Assembly: GCA_947184155.2 (NCBI GenBank)
Contig: CAMXCT020006334.1
Location: 56,001 to 120,000 of the forward strand
Length of the DNA: 64,000 bases
From: Cladocopium goreaui
Taxonomy: Eukaryota > Sar > Dinophyceae > Suessiales > Symbiodiniaceae
Direction: 5' to 3'
The notes under the pieces were generated by a model, which saw only the letters and a program-made list of their open reading frames with translations, did not search any database and was not told the origin of the DNA. A program made the translations under genes and the position numbers. Below are positions 1 to 12,115 of the stretch, one piece after another; position 1 is the first letter of the stretch, and each line of letters starts with the position of its first letter.

Positions 1-1560
1 CAGAACACCATGTATCAAACTATGTTGCCACCATGACATCATTTGACGCTCCTGGTTTGTTGAATTCGGAAAAATGGAACCGGAGCGAAAACTACATCAC
101 ACTTCGCAAACTGGGTGCGTTCTGATGCATGCATTATGGTTCTTACTCGCAGGAATCAATATTTGTGGACATGGACCAAATTCGGCAACGTGTTCCAATG
201 GCAAAATTCTATCACATACCGTGACATTTCCATGCAGCGAAAACACTTAAAAGTGAAAACAGTAAACAGGACATCCACCATTTTCAATTTGCACGCGCTG
301 ACACTGAATCCAATGCGACCATAGCCATGGCAGAGCCAGTTCAGCTGGCTTCGGTTCATGTTTGTACTTTGTGATGATTGGAATGATGTGAAATTGTGTT
401 TTCATTGCTGAACTGTATAAATTTTGATTTAGCAAAAATTTTCTTGATGAAATGTCTCTCAAACAAATGTAAATGATTTGATGAAAAACGCAAAAGTGAT
501 GAAATTGAACTGCACTGTCATGCCAGGGGCCTTACACTGTCCCGAACTACGACCTTTTCGGTCATCATCATCACAGCAAACCCTTCAAGGCAGGTTTTCC
601 ACGATTCTCAAATTCTGTTTGAACGAACTTGTTACGAAATCGTGTGTGAAGTTTCAATGTCAGTTTTGTACATGGGGGGTTTGAAGTCAACGGGATTTGT
701 GGGTTGAAGGCATCATTGCATTGAAAATCAATATTGTTATGAGGCATTTTGCAATTCTTTGTCATTGCAGGACAAATCGCACTTCGTCCAAAAAGATGCA
801 TATGCCTGAGTACTCTGAAAATGGCAAGCAAGGAAACACAACAGACTACAGACCCCTTGTTTTATCCTTTACAATGAAGTCCATGCGATGCCGTAACTAG
901 CACAGTCTTCAAATGTTTGCTTTGACGTCGAACGTGGACATTTGAACCTGAACTTAGATCCGCCATCCCAAGTGGTGCGACTGGCCTGTTTGAAGGATTT
1001 GTCCAATACAAATCATCCTTAGACGCTTAGAGTGGCACCAGGTGTGTTCCTAGAGAACTGCTTCAGCAAATCTCACAGTCTCAAACTTTCTTGTCAAGTG
1101 TAGATTTTGTAGATCTAACATTATCCAAATTGTATATACAAATTGCCACTTGATGAACAGGCTGGATGAACCTCCTGCTATAAGATCCAGGGCAGAGCTG
1201 CAACAGGCTCAAATTATTTTGGATCAGTGCTTGTATCCAAGCATTCCGTAGGTCACCGTAGGTCACCATCTGCAGGATTGTTCCAAAACGATTTTGAAAC
1301 AATGGTCTTGTTGATGTGGTTCACCGGCGCAGGCCCGCAAGCAGGGCAGAATTCCCGAAGTCAAGAGCTACGACTTTGATGGTGGGGAGAGTTTTTTTGT
1401 TGGCAGCCAAACAGTGCAGCTTCGCAAGTTGCAGGTGTTTCAAAATCTGCGAAACACCTTTCTTGAAGAATTCCACAAGATTTCTCCGTCATGCCGACTT
1501 GACCGCATTTTATTCACCACATTTTGGCCAGGTGATGGCGTCGTTGGGCAACTGGACTAT
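1..1560. other. No recognisable gene
   Basis: Only short open frames without repeat support, composition bias or recognisable motifs. The stretch 1416-1540 is open in the same frame as the EF-hand exon that follows and could be an upstream exon, but nothing identifies it. Confidence 0.4.
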
Positions 1561-1567
1561 TTTATAG

Positions 1568-1647
1568 GTAAATGCTTCGACCAAGATGCCGATGGTCGGC
1601 TCACCACCGGTGAACGCCGGCGAGCCGAAAAGGCGATCCGCGATCAG
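1568..1647 (+). CDS. Exon encoding an EF-hand-like calcium-binding loop
   Basis: The exon follows an AG acceptor (tttatag) and ends at a CAG. It reads KCFDQDADGRLTTGER followed by RRAEKAIRDQ. The D-x-D-x-D-G-x-L-x-x-x-E pattern matches the twelve-residue EF-hand loop, followed by a basic helix. EF-hand loops of this form bind calcium. Other exons of the gene were not located with confidence; the upstream open stretch from about 1414 is in the same frame and may belong to it. A single loop gives no specific function, and the partner hand is not visible. Confidence 0.5.
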
Positions 1648-1927
1648 AAGCGATCTTCTGGATAGTGGCAGTTTTTTACATGTAAAAAACCACCCTCATT
1701 TCACCATCAATGGGTATAATAAACCATCAAAAATTGGGATGGTTTATTAAAACCACGGTTTGTTTGGGTTTCTCACACTTCTCAAAAAAAGGCCTCTGAT
1801 CACACTACCTTGCATGAGTCACGCTGAGTCCATTTGAATCATTTGTGGACTTCAGACGTTTGAACTCTCGCTTTTCCTACTGCATTATTTTTTGATATTT
1901 TTTGTGGACACCAAGCAGCTGCATAAT

Positions 1928-1970
1928 GGGTTTAGGGAACGATGTCTTTAAGACATCGTTCCCTAAACCC
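1928..1970. repeat. Perfect 43-bp palindrome with telomere-like ends
   Basis: Two 21-bp arms (1928-1948 and 1950-1970) are perfect reverse complements around a single T. The outer part of each arm is GGGTTTAGGG, which contains the TTTAGGG unit of the Arabidopsis-type telomere repeat, also reported from dinoflagellates. The inner part is AACGATGTCTT. Confidence 0.9.
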
Positions 1971-2630
1971 TTTCTGCTAAGTTAGCAATTCAATGCCAGG
2001 CACTTCAAAATGGTTTCTTGGACAAGTTCGTGAGGGGTTTGGATGCAACTGGTGACGTTTGCCCGGCGAGTTGATTCCAACAACAGTAGAGCAAACTGTT
2101 TGTCAAGAGTTTTCAAGGAAACTAATTGATTCATGCGCTGGAACCTGCCAACTTGCTTGCGAGTGGCCAGGTCCACAAATGCGGCCCGGTCCAGCACTGA
2201 TTTGCAAGAGCTGTCAGAGCTGTCAACAGATGCAATGATTCAATCTGCACCAAAACAAGTGTTGTTGCAGAAGCAGGGTAAGATATGGTAATATGGTATG
2301 GACGAGTCCCAGGACAAACAAATCATCCCTATGCAAAAGTCGTACCATCCACACTGATATCAAAAACGATTCACTCTGAGATCAAGCAGAAGCGTGGGGT
2401 GATTTGCGGCCCCGACAGTGCCAATGAAGCTAGTGTTTCGACGTGCCCTTCGCAATGAAATCACAGGTGGTGTTCATGTCCAAGAGTCAGAGCAGAACTT
2501 GGCAGGTTTGAAGTTTTCAGGTACCCACCTCATTTCAATGCTGACAAAGTGCCGGAACACTACACCAGGACAGAACCATGAATTTTCTGCAATGACTTGC
2601 GGACTTGCGACTCCTTCAATGTCCACAAAC

Positions 2631-2695
2631 TCAGTAACTGTCAGTAACTGTCAGTAACCTGTCAGTAACCTGTTAGTAACCTGTCAGTAACCTGT
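2631..2695. repeat. Short tandem repeat, unit about 10-11 bp (tcagtaacctg)
   Basis: Six adjoining copies of a TCAGTAAC(C)TG unit with small changes between copies. Probably a replication-slippage repeat in non-coding DNA. Confidence 0.85.
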
Positions 2696-2833
2696 GCCTG
2701 TGCAGGACCACCTTGAAAGAGACCAGAAAAGCAGAGCTGAAGGGTGCAGGTCTGGTGCATGGTGAAAACTGGGCTGCTCGTTGTGAGCCAGCAGAGGTCT
2801 CAGATGGTCTCAGCCGTCTCAGCCGTCTCAGCC

Positions 2834-2888
2834 TGGCAAGCTGTGGCAAGCTGTGGCAAGCTGTGGCAAGCTGTGGCAAGCTGTGGCA
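2834..2888. repeat. Tandem 10-bp repeat (ggcaagctgt)
   Basis: Five exact copies of GGCAAGCTGT in a row, directly after three copies of a GTCTCAGCC unit (about 2801-2830). All frames are open across it only because the unit lacks stops. Confidence 0.9.
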
Positions 2889-3490
2889 TGTCTGGCAAGC
2901 TTCAGTCTCTTCATTTCGAGTTGCAGACACTCAGTTTGGAAAGCAATTCAGCAGTCGATTCATATCACAGTTTCTTTTCTGTCTCATTCATCTCAATGTT
3001 TGACAGGGCGTAAAATTTCTATATTAGATGCACAGCGGCCGTATGTCGAGCAAGTGAGGTCAAAGAGCGGCAGCCCCCCAATCACGAGACGCAGCCCAGA
3101 ACTTGCATGGATGCTTAGCTGTTTGGCCCAGCGTTGTGAGGCCTGTCAGATCTTGGGCAATGTTGAGGCAGGAGAAGACTCCGCAGATTAGATTGACCCA
3201 TATCATTTGATGGTCATCAATTCATCACTAGGGATTGATACACTCATAAGGAATCCCTAATGTGGGATGACTCAATGACCATAAATCATCAAACCATACA
3301 CCAAGTACCATGTTTTGAGCATGGCATGGCACTCAGGTCCCATCAGCCATATCCGTGAACGGGCAGAGGGCGACCACCAGGCCGTGATGTCATTGTCCAA
3401 TACGCGTGAGATCTTGAAGATTCTTGAAGTACTTGGTTGTGAGCCCTTAGGTCAAACCCTGATTGTTGGGGTCACCTTTAGGAGCTTGAA

Positions 3491-3597
3491 TCCCCATGGT
3501 GATATTCAGCATAGCTATGGAAAATCACCATTTTTAATGGGAAAATCCACTATAAATGTTGATTTTCCATAGTTATGTTAAATTACCAGAGGGTATA
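3491..3597. mobile_element. Family 1 mini inverted-repeat element (degenerate left end)
   Basis: Inverted-repeat element of about 105 bp. The right end is CCAGAGGGTA. The inner arms (agctatggaaaatca and tgattttccatagtt) are complementary around a centre containing TTTAATGGGAAAATCCACTA. The core matches the copies at 12116 and 45403. No coding capacity, so non-autonomous. The left terminus has diverged. Confidence 0.7.
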
Positions 3598-3599
3598 TA

Positions 3600-5890
3600 G
3601 AGCATATCAAATCCTTGTGTTTCCCGCGGCTGCCAGTTGGCTCGCGTGCGTGGTGGATTGATGCCCATGAGCTACCCGGTGAACCCAGAACGTGAGTACA
3701 AGACAGCGGGTGAAGGGAGGTCCTGATGGCTTTTCCAAGATCTGCCAAGATGTTTCAAGATGCAAAAGTGAGAATCACTCGACCATTCATTTCCATCTTG
3801 TTGTTTTGCCTCCCCTCAGAGATATCTTCGTTCAGCGCAGATATTGATATGATGATATATGATGCTATCGTTTCACGCATCTTCTGTATTCTTTGTCCTG
3901 GGTTTATTTGCGATCCTATGTCTCCTTGGTCAGTATCAAAGCGAATTTTGTTGCGCTAGATTTCTCCTCGATTTTGGTCAGGACTGTGGGAATCGAACGC
4001 ACGGAGGAACCCATCTTTCGGACACGCAGCCAGTCATGCCCTCAGAAGCTGCTCCAATGGAGTCGTGGTTGCTACAACCAGTGTTGAAGTTGAATGAAGC
4101 AGTGATTTCCTCGTGGTTTCAGGATTGAAAGAGGACTCTTCTTGCATTTTTTTCAGAATGGCGTTTCATGGTGTACAACAAACACAGTTTCAAGATACTT
4201 CAAGTTGATGCATCCGAGGCTTCTAGAGACTCGGAAAGAGCTCATGAAACGTGACAACGAGGAGCCTGACTGTTGATGTTTTTGCATGTCAGCGATACTT
4301 TTTTCAGCTGATTGGAAGCCACAAGGAGTTGCGAGCTCAAGGCGATGAGTACTACGTGCCATTGTCTATCCGCAATGGGGAACAGGAGGTGCCACGCTCA
4401 TATGATTCTTTGATTGTTTTTGCATGTCATAACCATGGATTTTTTTAACCAACCACAGAGCGGAATTTGACCCATCACGGCTCTGCACGGTCGTCCTAGG
4501 TGAATCACCATCTCTTCCGTGAGCCAAGGGAAGAGCCGCAGACTTTGACGAAAATGAAGGACAGTGGTCATTAGCTGACCTGTAGAGTAAGCCATAGCAA
4601 TGCAGGTGCATGTAGGTCTGCCAGATGGCTCGATCCGTTGATCGAGCGAGATTTTTTTCGCAGGATCAGAGAAGGAAAGACAAGGCATTTCCAGCCGGGA
4701 TTGTGCTCAGCTCCGTTGAAAGGTGTTTGATTTGGTGGCTTTACACATGAAGCAAGACCCAGAAGCCTGGTTGATTGGTTACTAACATGGGTTACGCTAC
4801 CCAGGGATATTGGGGATCATCGAACTGGGAATCCATATCCTGAATCCATAAACCTAATAATCATCCCCATGATGATCCCTATCCCGGCTATCCCTCAAAT
4901 CTTTTTTCATCATCAACCAGTCTATTGGGATGACCCAAAAAGCCTGGATTTCTTGGATTTCTTCGATCGGCACGAGCCTTGTTCAGATGGAGTACGACAT
5001 GACGCACTTCAGCTTTCCAAAAGCCTTCCCTCGGCAGTGCGCAGCGGAAATTGTTTAATGAACTCATTGGGCTCAATAAGCATCAAAGTGGGATATTTTT
5101 AACCAGCCAAAATGGGATATGATACAATGGGATATCAATGGGATATCATTGGTGAGATGTGATTAATGGGATATATCACCAACAACATTGGAGTGTGCCA
5201 ACTTTCATGGGGCATCGCAAAAAAAAAAAACAGTTTCTGGCAACTTTCCTGGGGAAAATGATGATCAACTATTTTTAAAACCATTGGATTTGGGATACCA
5301 GATTTTCAGACAAATTCAGCCATCTCACTGAATCCATGCGATTCCTCCTGTGTGCTGCGGTTGCAACCGCAGGTACCCCAAATATTCCGACCATCCTGAC
5401 ATCCCGTTCTGGGTAGCGAGCCAAGAAAGGTAGCACGACTGGCACGACATTAAAGCCGACTGGACCGATTATGACAGATAAGAACGTGTTAAACTTGATG
5501 GATCCTTTGAAGTGTTGTCTGAAGTATTCCATGCCGGCAGCTGAGCAGCCCCAAGGTGTCCAATGCTGAGAGTGCTCGTATTGGAGAGGCTCCACCAAGG
5601 GCAATGCCAAGGTACGCCTTTTCTGCAGACCTGCCTGTTGAAGTTAACCAACGCAAATTTATTTACAGAAAGGTATGGCTCCATTGAGAAGAGCACACGG
5701 AAGCATTATCAGCCTACTTTTGGCTTGAGAATCGGATGTGATGATCTCAAGACTCGAAGCTTTTGATCTCAAGTTGCATTGCATATATATATATTATATA
5801 TATATAAAATATCTCGATAATGTCTAATAAATCAAATAGATGCATAGATTAAGTGAATAAGTGAGTATACACATTTTTTCTAAACTCGAA
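3600..5890. other. No confident gene
   Basis: AT-moderate, probably intronic or intergenic sequence. Around 5090-5180 there is a run of GGGATAT repeats. At about 3660-3700 a short open stretch (LMPMSYPVNPE) precedes a GTGAGT donor-like site and could be a small exon. Confidence 0.35.
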
Positions 5891-5892
5891 AT

Positions 5893-5998
5893 CCCAGTTG
5901 CCCGGCGCAGGACCATCAGTGAACCCACCTTCAAGGTCACAGAACTTCCTTATGGCGATGAACCCAGTGTCAGCTATGACAACATCGCAGGCCGAAAG
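5893..5998 (+). CDS. Possible exon, hypothetical protein
   Basis: The open stretch reads VARRRTISEPTFKVTELP then YGDEPSVSYDNIAG before a CAG/GCC junction. The tail resembles the short segment before the first AAA subdomain in proteasomal ATPases (...VSYDDIGG), but no Walker motifs follow within reach, so this link is weak. A second frame is open over the same bases (continuing to a stop near 6048), so frame choice is also uncertain. Confidence 0.3.
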
Positions 5999-6640
5999 CA
6001 GTGCAGTCGTGGATCCCAACAAGCTCCTTGCTTTTAATGATGTCTAGCAAAGAATAGACCTGAGCTTTTAATGACAATGTCTAGCAAGAATGGTTCAAAT
6101 ATTGTCCCAACATTTGTTTGTTTGTTGTTTGTTTTCTTTTTTCTGGCGTTGGAATTATTTGGCTTGTGGACAGGCTGCATTTTTTTGGTGCCTAGCTGCA
6201 TCCTGGCAGATTCTGGAAAAGAGCTGGCTGCGGGAAAGTTCTCCACCAAGCAGGTGGATGTATCATCTTGGGAGGTTTTCTGGGATTCCTGGATGCTTGT
6301 TACGCTAGTCCTTGGACACACTGAAGCGTGTTTCAGTTCCCTTCTTAAAGTCATTCAAGCAGATGTGGAAGGAATAATCTTATTTTGAATTTGGTTTTCT
6401 CTTTAAATCTTGCGACATAAATTGATGAAAGCTGTGGTGCTGTGGTCCTGTGGTCTGTATATAACTTGCAGTACTTGCAGTCAGAGCAAGCGCATTGTGA
6501 CAGATGACTCTGGGAAGTAAGACGGTGAAGCGGTGGTCTACGGATATGCTGGAGCGCGGGCAGGCTGAAGCTGCTGAAGCAGCTGAGGGTTGTAGGGTTG
6601 TGGAGCTTCCATGATGACACCGAGTAGCCGAGTAGCCTTC

Positions 6641-6742
6641 GGTAATCAAACATGGCTAGGTGGAAAACCCCAACAAAATGGAGGTTTTACTGGGAAAATC
6701 ACAAACTAAATCGGATTTTTTCAGCAAACCATGTTTGATTAC
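6641..6742. mobile_element. Family 2 mini inverted-repeat element
   Basis: Terminal inverted repeats GGTAATCAAACATGG and CCATGTTTGATTACC are perfect over 15 bp and enclose about 70 bp without coding potential. The core, with AAATGGAGGTTTTACTGGG and AAACTAAATCGG, matches the copy at 21901-22000, which shows that this is a dispersed family. Confidence 0.8.
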
Positions 6743-6928
6743 CACACGGTAGCTGAAGCTACAGCACCTGAGAGGACAAACCTTTGGCGGTAGGAGCAGG
6801 TTTTGCAGCAGCGAAAGTCCTGTTGAATTTCCCGTCTGAGCCAGGCACGAAATCAGCCGCGGCTTTTTGACAATATCCGACCAGCGGGGATCCTCAATGT
6901 TGGGTTCACTGATCAAGCAAAAGCTGCC

Positions 6929-7026
6929 AATAATACTAATCATCATAGTAACAATATTTAACAATAATACTAATCATCATAGTAACAATATTTAACAATA
7001 ATACTAATCATCATAGTAACAATATG
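6929..7026. repeat. Tandem repeat, 34-bp unit, about 2.9 copies
   Basis: The unit starts AATAATACTAATCATCATAG and repeats at 6929, 6963 and 6997 with almost no change, then dissolves into AT-rich sequence rich in TAATAA up to about 7090. Confidence 0.9.
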
Positions 7027-7435
7027 TAGCAATAAGAATATATAATAATAGTAATAACAATGATCATAACAATATATAATAATAACAAAATTACTTGTTT
7101 TTTTTCCCCAAACAAAGTGACAAAAAACCCATCGCCGGGAGGTACGCATTGGTCCCAGGGATTTGGAACAATTGGACTTGACGTGCGCCAGCTGTGTGCG
7201 TGTGGCATAGAGTTCCATTTTTGCGCTTGGAAAAACATTGGAGTCCCAGAAGGTCATCTTGACTCTGCCAAGATGCGAAGAAATATCTCCACAACAATGC
7301 GTAAGCAGTGTCTGTATGAAATGTGACCAGCTGCAAGAATTGGTCCTACGTGTCCCTTGGTTGTCCCTTGGTTGCTATGATCGGACTGGCTGTTTGGGAA
7401 AGGTTGGCCGAAAGTCCCTGAGTCACAGGTCCTCC

Positions 7436-8035
7436 TTTGAGCCCATCAGATCAGCGGCACTGCGCCGGCAAGCGGAAGAAAGGAAGCGGGTCTGCCTGGC
7501 GCGGTTTGAACCATGTGGGGACCTTTTCCAGGACAGGCATCAAAATCACCAGAATGGTGGTTCTTAAAATGGGGGATCCCCATTTTATCATATTTTATCA
7601 TAGTTTTCAAGACCTAAAATGGTGTAATGACTTGGATGATTTGGGGGATAGCTCCATTTTAGGAACCTCCAAATGATGTCTGTGAAGAAAGGACGTGAAG
7701 GCTTAAGGAGTCCGTTGACGCTTCGAGTGGTGCCAAACATTGAACCGCCAGATGGCTTCCATCCCCAAGCGCAGCCGTCTCTACGTGGATCCTAACGAGG
7801 TGGGTGCCAGAGAGGAGTCCTGGAAAGCGTTCCAAAAATGGGCTCATACCTTTCAAACGTCCACTGGAACTGTTTTTTTTTCCCCATAGATTTTCAGACA
7901 AACCCAGCTGAAAATCTGGTGAAGAAAGACATCTCTCGTTTCGATCTGGTGCAGGAACCGAACCTGAAAACGGTGGCCTCACATGGCAATGGTGGGCGGG
8001 TCATGCCTTCAGACTGGATCAATCCTTTCTGTTGA
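7436..8035 (+). CDS. C-terminal exons of a hypothetical protein
   Basis: Three exons are proposed. About 7432-7490 encodes SFEPIRSAALRRQAEERKR, a charged helix. About 7727-7798 encodes QTLNRQMASIPKRSRLYVDP. 7891-8035 encodes ENLVKKDISRFDLVQEPNLK and ends MPSDWINPFC with a stop at 8033-8035. Each follows a pyrimidine-rich AG acceptor. A family 4 inverted-repeat element lies in the intron between the first and second exons. No known domain is recognised, and whether the first exon belongs to the same gene is an inference from spacing and strand. The C-terminal exon is the best supported of the three. Confidence 0.5.
7559..7667. mobile_element. Family 4 mini inverted-repeat element
   Basis: The ends GGTTCTTAAAATGG and CCATTTTAGGAACC are inverted repeats differing by one base, about 80 bp apart, with no coding capacity. 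It sits between two proposed exons, as expected for an introner-like insertion. Confidence 0.6.
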
Positions 8036-8081
8036 GAGAGTCCATTTGAGTTGCTGGAATCAGAATTTGAGAAAATCTGGT

Positions 8082-8108
8082 TTGTCTGGTTTGTCTGGTT
8101 TGTCTGAA
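8082..8108. repeat. Tandem 10-bp repeat (tctggtttg)
   Basis: Three copies of TGGTTTGTC just downstream of the stop codon at 8035. Confidence 0.8.
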
Positions 8109-8889
8109 AGGCTTAAACGAGATTGTATCTGAAAGAAAATTAAACCAAGAGTTTGTCTTTTGGATACAGGCTTAATTTGCATACTTTGCTTTTCTCCGAG
8201 AAAGAAATGAAACACAATTTGGACTCCTGCATGAACCTCATGAGAAAAAAGGTTTTAAATCGCCGTTCGCGTTTGTCTCCAGCAGCTGCAGCTTGAGTTT
8301 TTATATATTAGGTATTGATTCTGCAGGAACTTATTGCACGCATTTCTTCATCTTGGGAGCCAGATTCTGCTAGGGCTCCTTCATTGACTCCTCAGATCAT
8401 GGCTCTGGGCCTCGTGTGGAGCGATGGGGTTGCGATGTTTCCTCCGCAACGGTTGCGGTGATTGTGGGGTACCATCCATCAAGATTGATTGCGGATTATC
8501 ATGGATCATCCAGCAACATCCAGCAACCCGCCAATTGTTGACCCATGGTGATGGCACCCAAATGGGTCTTGTGGGACTGGAAGTCGGGCTGCAGGAGCCA
8601 CCAATGTCCGCAACTTCAGCTGCGACCAGGATGGAAAGGGTGTTTGGCAATGGGATGCAATGGGCGCAACTTTCAGCATCTTAGAATCTTGAATCGCTTG
8701 GATCCAGAAGCATGCAGGATGCCTTCACGTCGTCCCCTTGGGAATGATATGCGGCCTCCAGTCAGTTTGGGTGCCAAGCTTGCAGTAGCAGTACAGAGCA
8801 TTTTCACGTGGGCAAGGAATTCCCATGGAGAAAGACTTCCCATGGATCCTAAAGTCTAACGGGTCTAGTGTCCAAGTTATATATTTCCT

Positions 8890-9013
8890 TTGCACACACA
8901 CACACATATATATATATATATAGATAGTATACATACATATACATAAATAATAAATATATATATACATACATATATATATAGATATAGATAGATAGATAGA
9001 TAGATCGATAGAT
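8890..9013. repeat. Compound microsatellite (CA)n (TA)n (GATA)n
   Basis: Successive CA, TA, TACA and GATA simple repeats without interrupting unique sequence. Confidence 0.95.
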
Positions 9014-9199
9014 AGAGATCCTTAGATCTTCCGCATTTCGCCTGGTTGTTGTTTTCTGTGCGTTTCCCTCTGCCACCTTAACCCGAACTGAGTTGAGTCG
9101 CCCAAAGAGCCGGGGAGCGACCAGTCTTGGGATGTCTTTGAATCTGTTGAAGCAGCAATTTAGCCCTTAAGAAATGGTGCTTCCACCTTCAGCGCCAGG

Positions 9200-9962
9200 A
9201 TCTTTGGGACTCAAAACATGACCCGGCCACTTCAGGCCGTTGGAACCGTTGGAATGAGGGCCGCGTGAGTTTTTGAGTTTTTTGCATCATATTTTTTTTT
9301 GCTTCGCATCGACGCATCGCTGTCATCAGTTTCACCTTACGAAACCTGACCCCAGATCTCGTTGTGCCAGTCCGGTATTCGCTGTGGTGGTTTCCAGCAT
9401 TTGGACGGCACGTGCAAGACCTCAGAGTGCGAGACTTTGAAGCCTCGAGCCATTGAAAGTCATTCTATTAGAATATATTAATAATATAGATTTATATATA
9501 ATATATTGTATATATATATATTTTTTGTAGCTGGGCAGGGCTCTTACCTTTTCAACTGCTAAGTTTTCTAATTCTACAGCTTGCCCGAGTCCCAAAGCCA
9601 AGGTTAAGTCGTCCAAGCCTTCATGAGAGCAGACATTCAAGTTCCAGGCGCAGCTTGCCGCAGCACTCCAGGCAGTTCTCAAGGTTTTCAACCCAGCATG
9701 TTGGGAATCTTTGGACTATCTGAAACTGTCAACTGCATTGCAGTTTTTGTCATTTCTACATATTTCTACCATTCTCCATGCATGTTTTTATGAACTCAAA
9801 CGGGTTGAAAAGATGCAGCCAATCCAGCCACTTGGCACCGCGCGGTGGCTCTAAGCTTGAAGCCACCAGAGTTGGGGCGTTGCACCATTTGGTCTCCAGC
9901 TTCGCTGCGATTGTCGACTCGACGTCGACGCCATGCGCAGCTCTTGGCTCCTGAGGGCCTTG
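9200..9962 (+). CDS. Exon cluster, hypothetical Cys-containing helical protein
   Basis: Four open segments with AG acceptors lie on one strand. About 9200-9268 encodes IFGTQNMTRPLQAVGTVG. About 9356-9440 encodes CQSGIRCGGFQHLDGTC then KTSECETLKPRA. About 9630-9745 encodes KFQAQLAAALQAVLKVFNPA then CWESLDYLKLSTALQ, an amphipathic helix. About 9862-9960 encodes ATRVGALHHLVSSFAAIVDS and reaches a stop near 9960. The segments read like one gene, but the frame joins were not proved. An AT-rich microsatellite (9470-9520) lies in one intron. No family is recognised. Confidence 0.4.
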
Positions 9963-10429
9963 TGTCCGGGGTCTCAGAGGAAACGATCCAACAAGCAGTT
10001 CTCGATTCATTATTGATGATTGGTGATCAACAAGATGATCAATTCATGATATAGAGTGATTGACGATCATGATAGAGTTCAGTAAAGGTTTCAACAACTT
10101 CTCGATTGATGATTGGTGATCAATCCGTAGGAGTGATCAATCTCCTGTTTGGGGTCTCTGACTTGTGTTCAAGGGTCAGAGAGATAGCAATCTGGACGGG
10201 TGATTTCAATGTTGAGCCACCTAGAGCTGCTGGATGTTGTACAAGCTGTGGGATGATTTGCGCCATGTCAGGCCTGTCCCTCGGTGCATATTTGAGTCTG
10301 AGCTCTTCAGGAGATTCGTTCGTCGATTCCTGTTCGCAAGTTTGCCAACTTTCAGTTTTGGTCAGCCCAAGTCAGCTCCTTAGTTGCACAACTTGGGGTA
10401 AACTTATGAGAATCTTACAGCCACAGACT

Positions 10430-11400
10430 GAGTCCGGACCAAGTTTTTTTTTTTTTTCATTTTTTTCCGTTTTGTTTTTCATGTTTCTTTTTTCCTGTTT
10501 CACATCATTCTCCGATCATGTGAAATTGTCATTTTCATTTTCATTCTCCAATCATGTGCAAGTGTCATTCTCATTTGTTTATCGTGTTTCCCTCATGTGC
10601 AGTTAGTATCATTTAATTATCATGTTCATACTTGTTCCTTTTTTGCATTTTGCCACCATGTACTTGTCATTCAGCATCGAAAATGAATCGAAGCAAAATC
10701 AGAAACGGAAAAGATAATGTATATATAAATATATATATACCAAATGAGAAATTAAATGAACACTAAGAAAGAAACGACAGCAAAATGAAAAACAGGAAAG
10801 CAACCATATACTTAACCCACACAAAAAATGAAAACAAAAACGAAAATGAAAACAAACACGCACAAAAATCACAATGAAAAATGAAATGAAAAAAGGACAC
10901 GGAAAAAAAACAAACGAACATGAAAAAGGAAACGAAAAAAACGGGAAAAAACGAAACAAAAAGAGAAAAAAAAAACACGAAAACAAAACGAAAAGGGTTT
11001 GAGAAAAAGCGCCTTTTGACAATTTCCAAGGTCAATTTTGAATGCAAAGGAGGAAACATAGCCAAACGGAAAAAAACACAACGAAAGAAAACGAAAAGGG
11101 TTCCAGAAAAAGCTCCTTTTGATATCTTTTGATAACTTCCAAGGACAATTTTCAAGGCAAAGGAAGGAAACATAACAAAAACAATACAGAAACGAAACAA
11201 AATGAAAAGAAACGAAAAGGGTTCGAGAAAAAGATCCTGGTAGCAATTCCCAAGGACCAAGGATCATTTTCGAAGCAAAGAAAAGGGAGGAAAAACAGGA
11301 ATGAAAAAACAATGAAAAAACTTAACGGGGATAAAAAGGGAGTGATCATTTTCAATCCAGCAAAGTGATGATCAAAATGAAAAACAATGAACAAATAAAA
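10430..11400. other. Strand-asymmetric low-complexity block
   Basis: A T-rich segment (10440-10660) is followed by about 700 bp that is almost purine-only on the plus strand (AAACGAAA-type words). The long minus-strand open frames here encode only Phe/Ser/Cys-rich low complexity and are not credible genes. The sequence between 9970 and 12115 holds nothing else that looks coding. Confidence 0.7.
10988..11310. repeat. Degenerate tandem repeat, about 103-121-bp unit, three copies
   Basis: Copies begin at 10988, 11091 and 11212 with ACGAAAAGGGTT followed by AGAAAAAG, then (in diverging form) TTCCAAGGWCAATTTT, GCAAAGGA and GGAAACATA. Similarity between copies decays towards the end. Confidence 0.75.
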
Positions 11401-12115
11401 AAGACATGATTTCCAGTCCCTGGCTGGCCGAGATGAACATAAGGGTAAACATCTACTCTCGTGTTTCGCTAGGACTCCTCAACTTCTTGTCCCCAACTGT
11501 TCAGCGTGCAACTGCCAGAGTCCCAGAATGTGCATGAGCATGAACGTTGATGCATATAAATGGATAGGTATTTTTTGCCGATTTTTCATGAGTTCAAAAT
11601 GCAGCTTCTCCAGCATTTTGAAGACCTGAGGTGGTGAGTGCCACCCTGTCTCAGCCTTGGATACTCCAGGGATGATGAACCACCAGCCGAGCCAAGCTGG
11701 GGATTTGAGGTTGGGTGGAGCAGCTCCTGCATTGGCTCAACAAAGCCTGGAGGAGACCCTCAATGATGTGCGGCTGGCATGTTGGCTGTAGCTACAGCAA
11801 TAGGTGTATTGGTGTCTCCATGTGTCTCTTTTTTTGGGCACATATGATGCTTTCATCAACTTGAAGAGACGCGGCCCTGGCCAGAACTCTGGGATATTTC
11901 TTGGGCTTTCAGTGGTTGTGACCATTGGTCTCCTCCTTGTGTCCGGCTGCCAAGCGACCACAGCAATCATCATAGATTGTCCCATGATTGTTCTTATGGC
12001 ATGGTCACCGTGCTTGTCCTGTTTTACAACAACATACAGGAAATCAATGGAAATCAGGATATTTTTTGGAAATCAGTGTGATTGTTGCGATACAAGGTGG
12101 CAGCAACATTGGTTG

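Noticed and set aside
1526-1538. A GGTGA hairpin outside the retroelement (arm GCCA)
   Set aside because: A single 4-bp stem is expected by chance in 64 kb; it does not extend the retroelement pattern.
3960-4010. Minus-strand tRNA-like T arm (GTTCGATTCC) followed by CCA
   Set aside because: The T-stem has a mismatch, and no matching acceptor 5' strand, D arm or anticodon arm could be found upstream; at most a tRNA-derived fragment.
10699-11394. Minus-strand open frames of 80-165 codons
   Set aside because: They encode only Phe/Ser/Leu/Cys low complexity produced by the purine-rich tandem repeat on the other strand.
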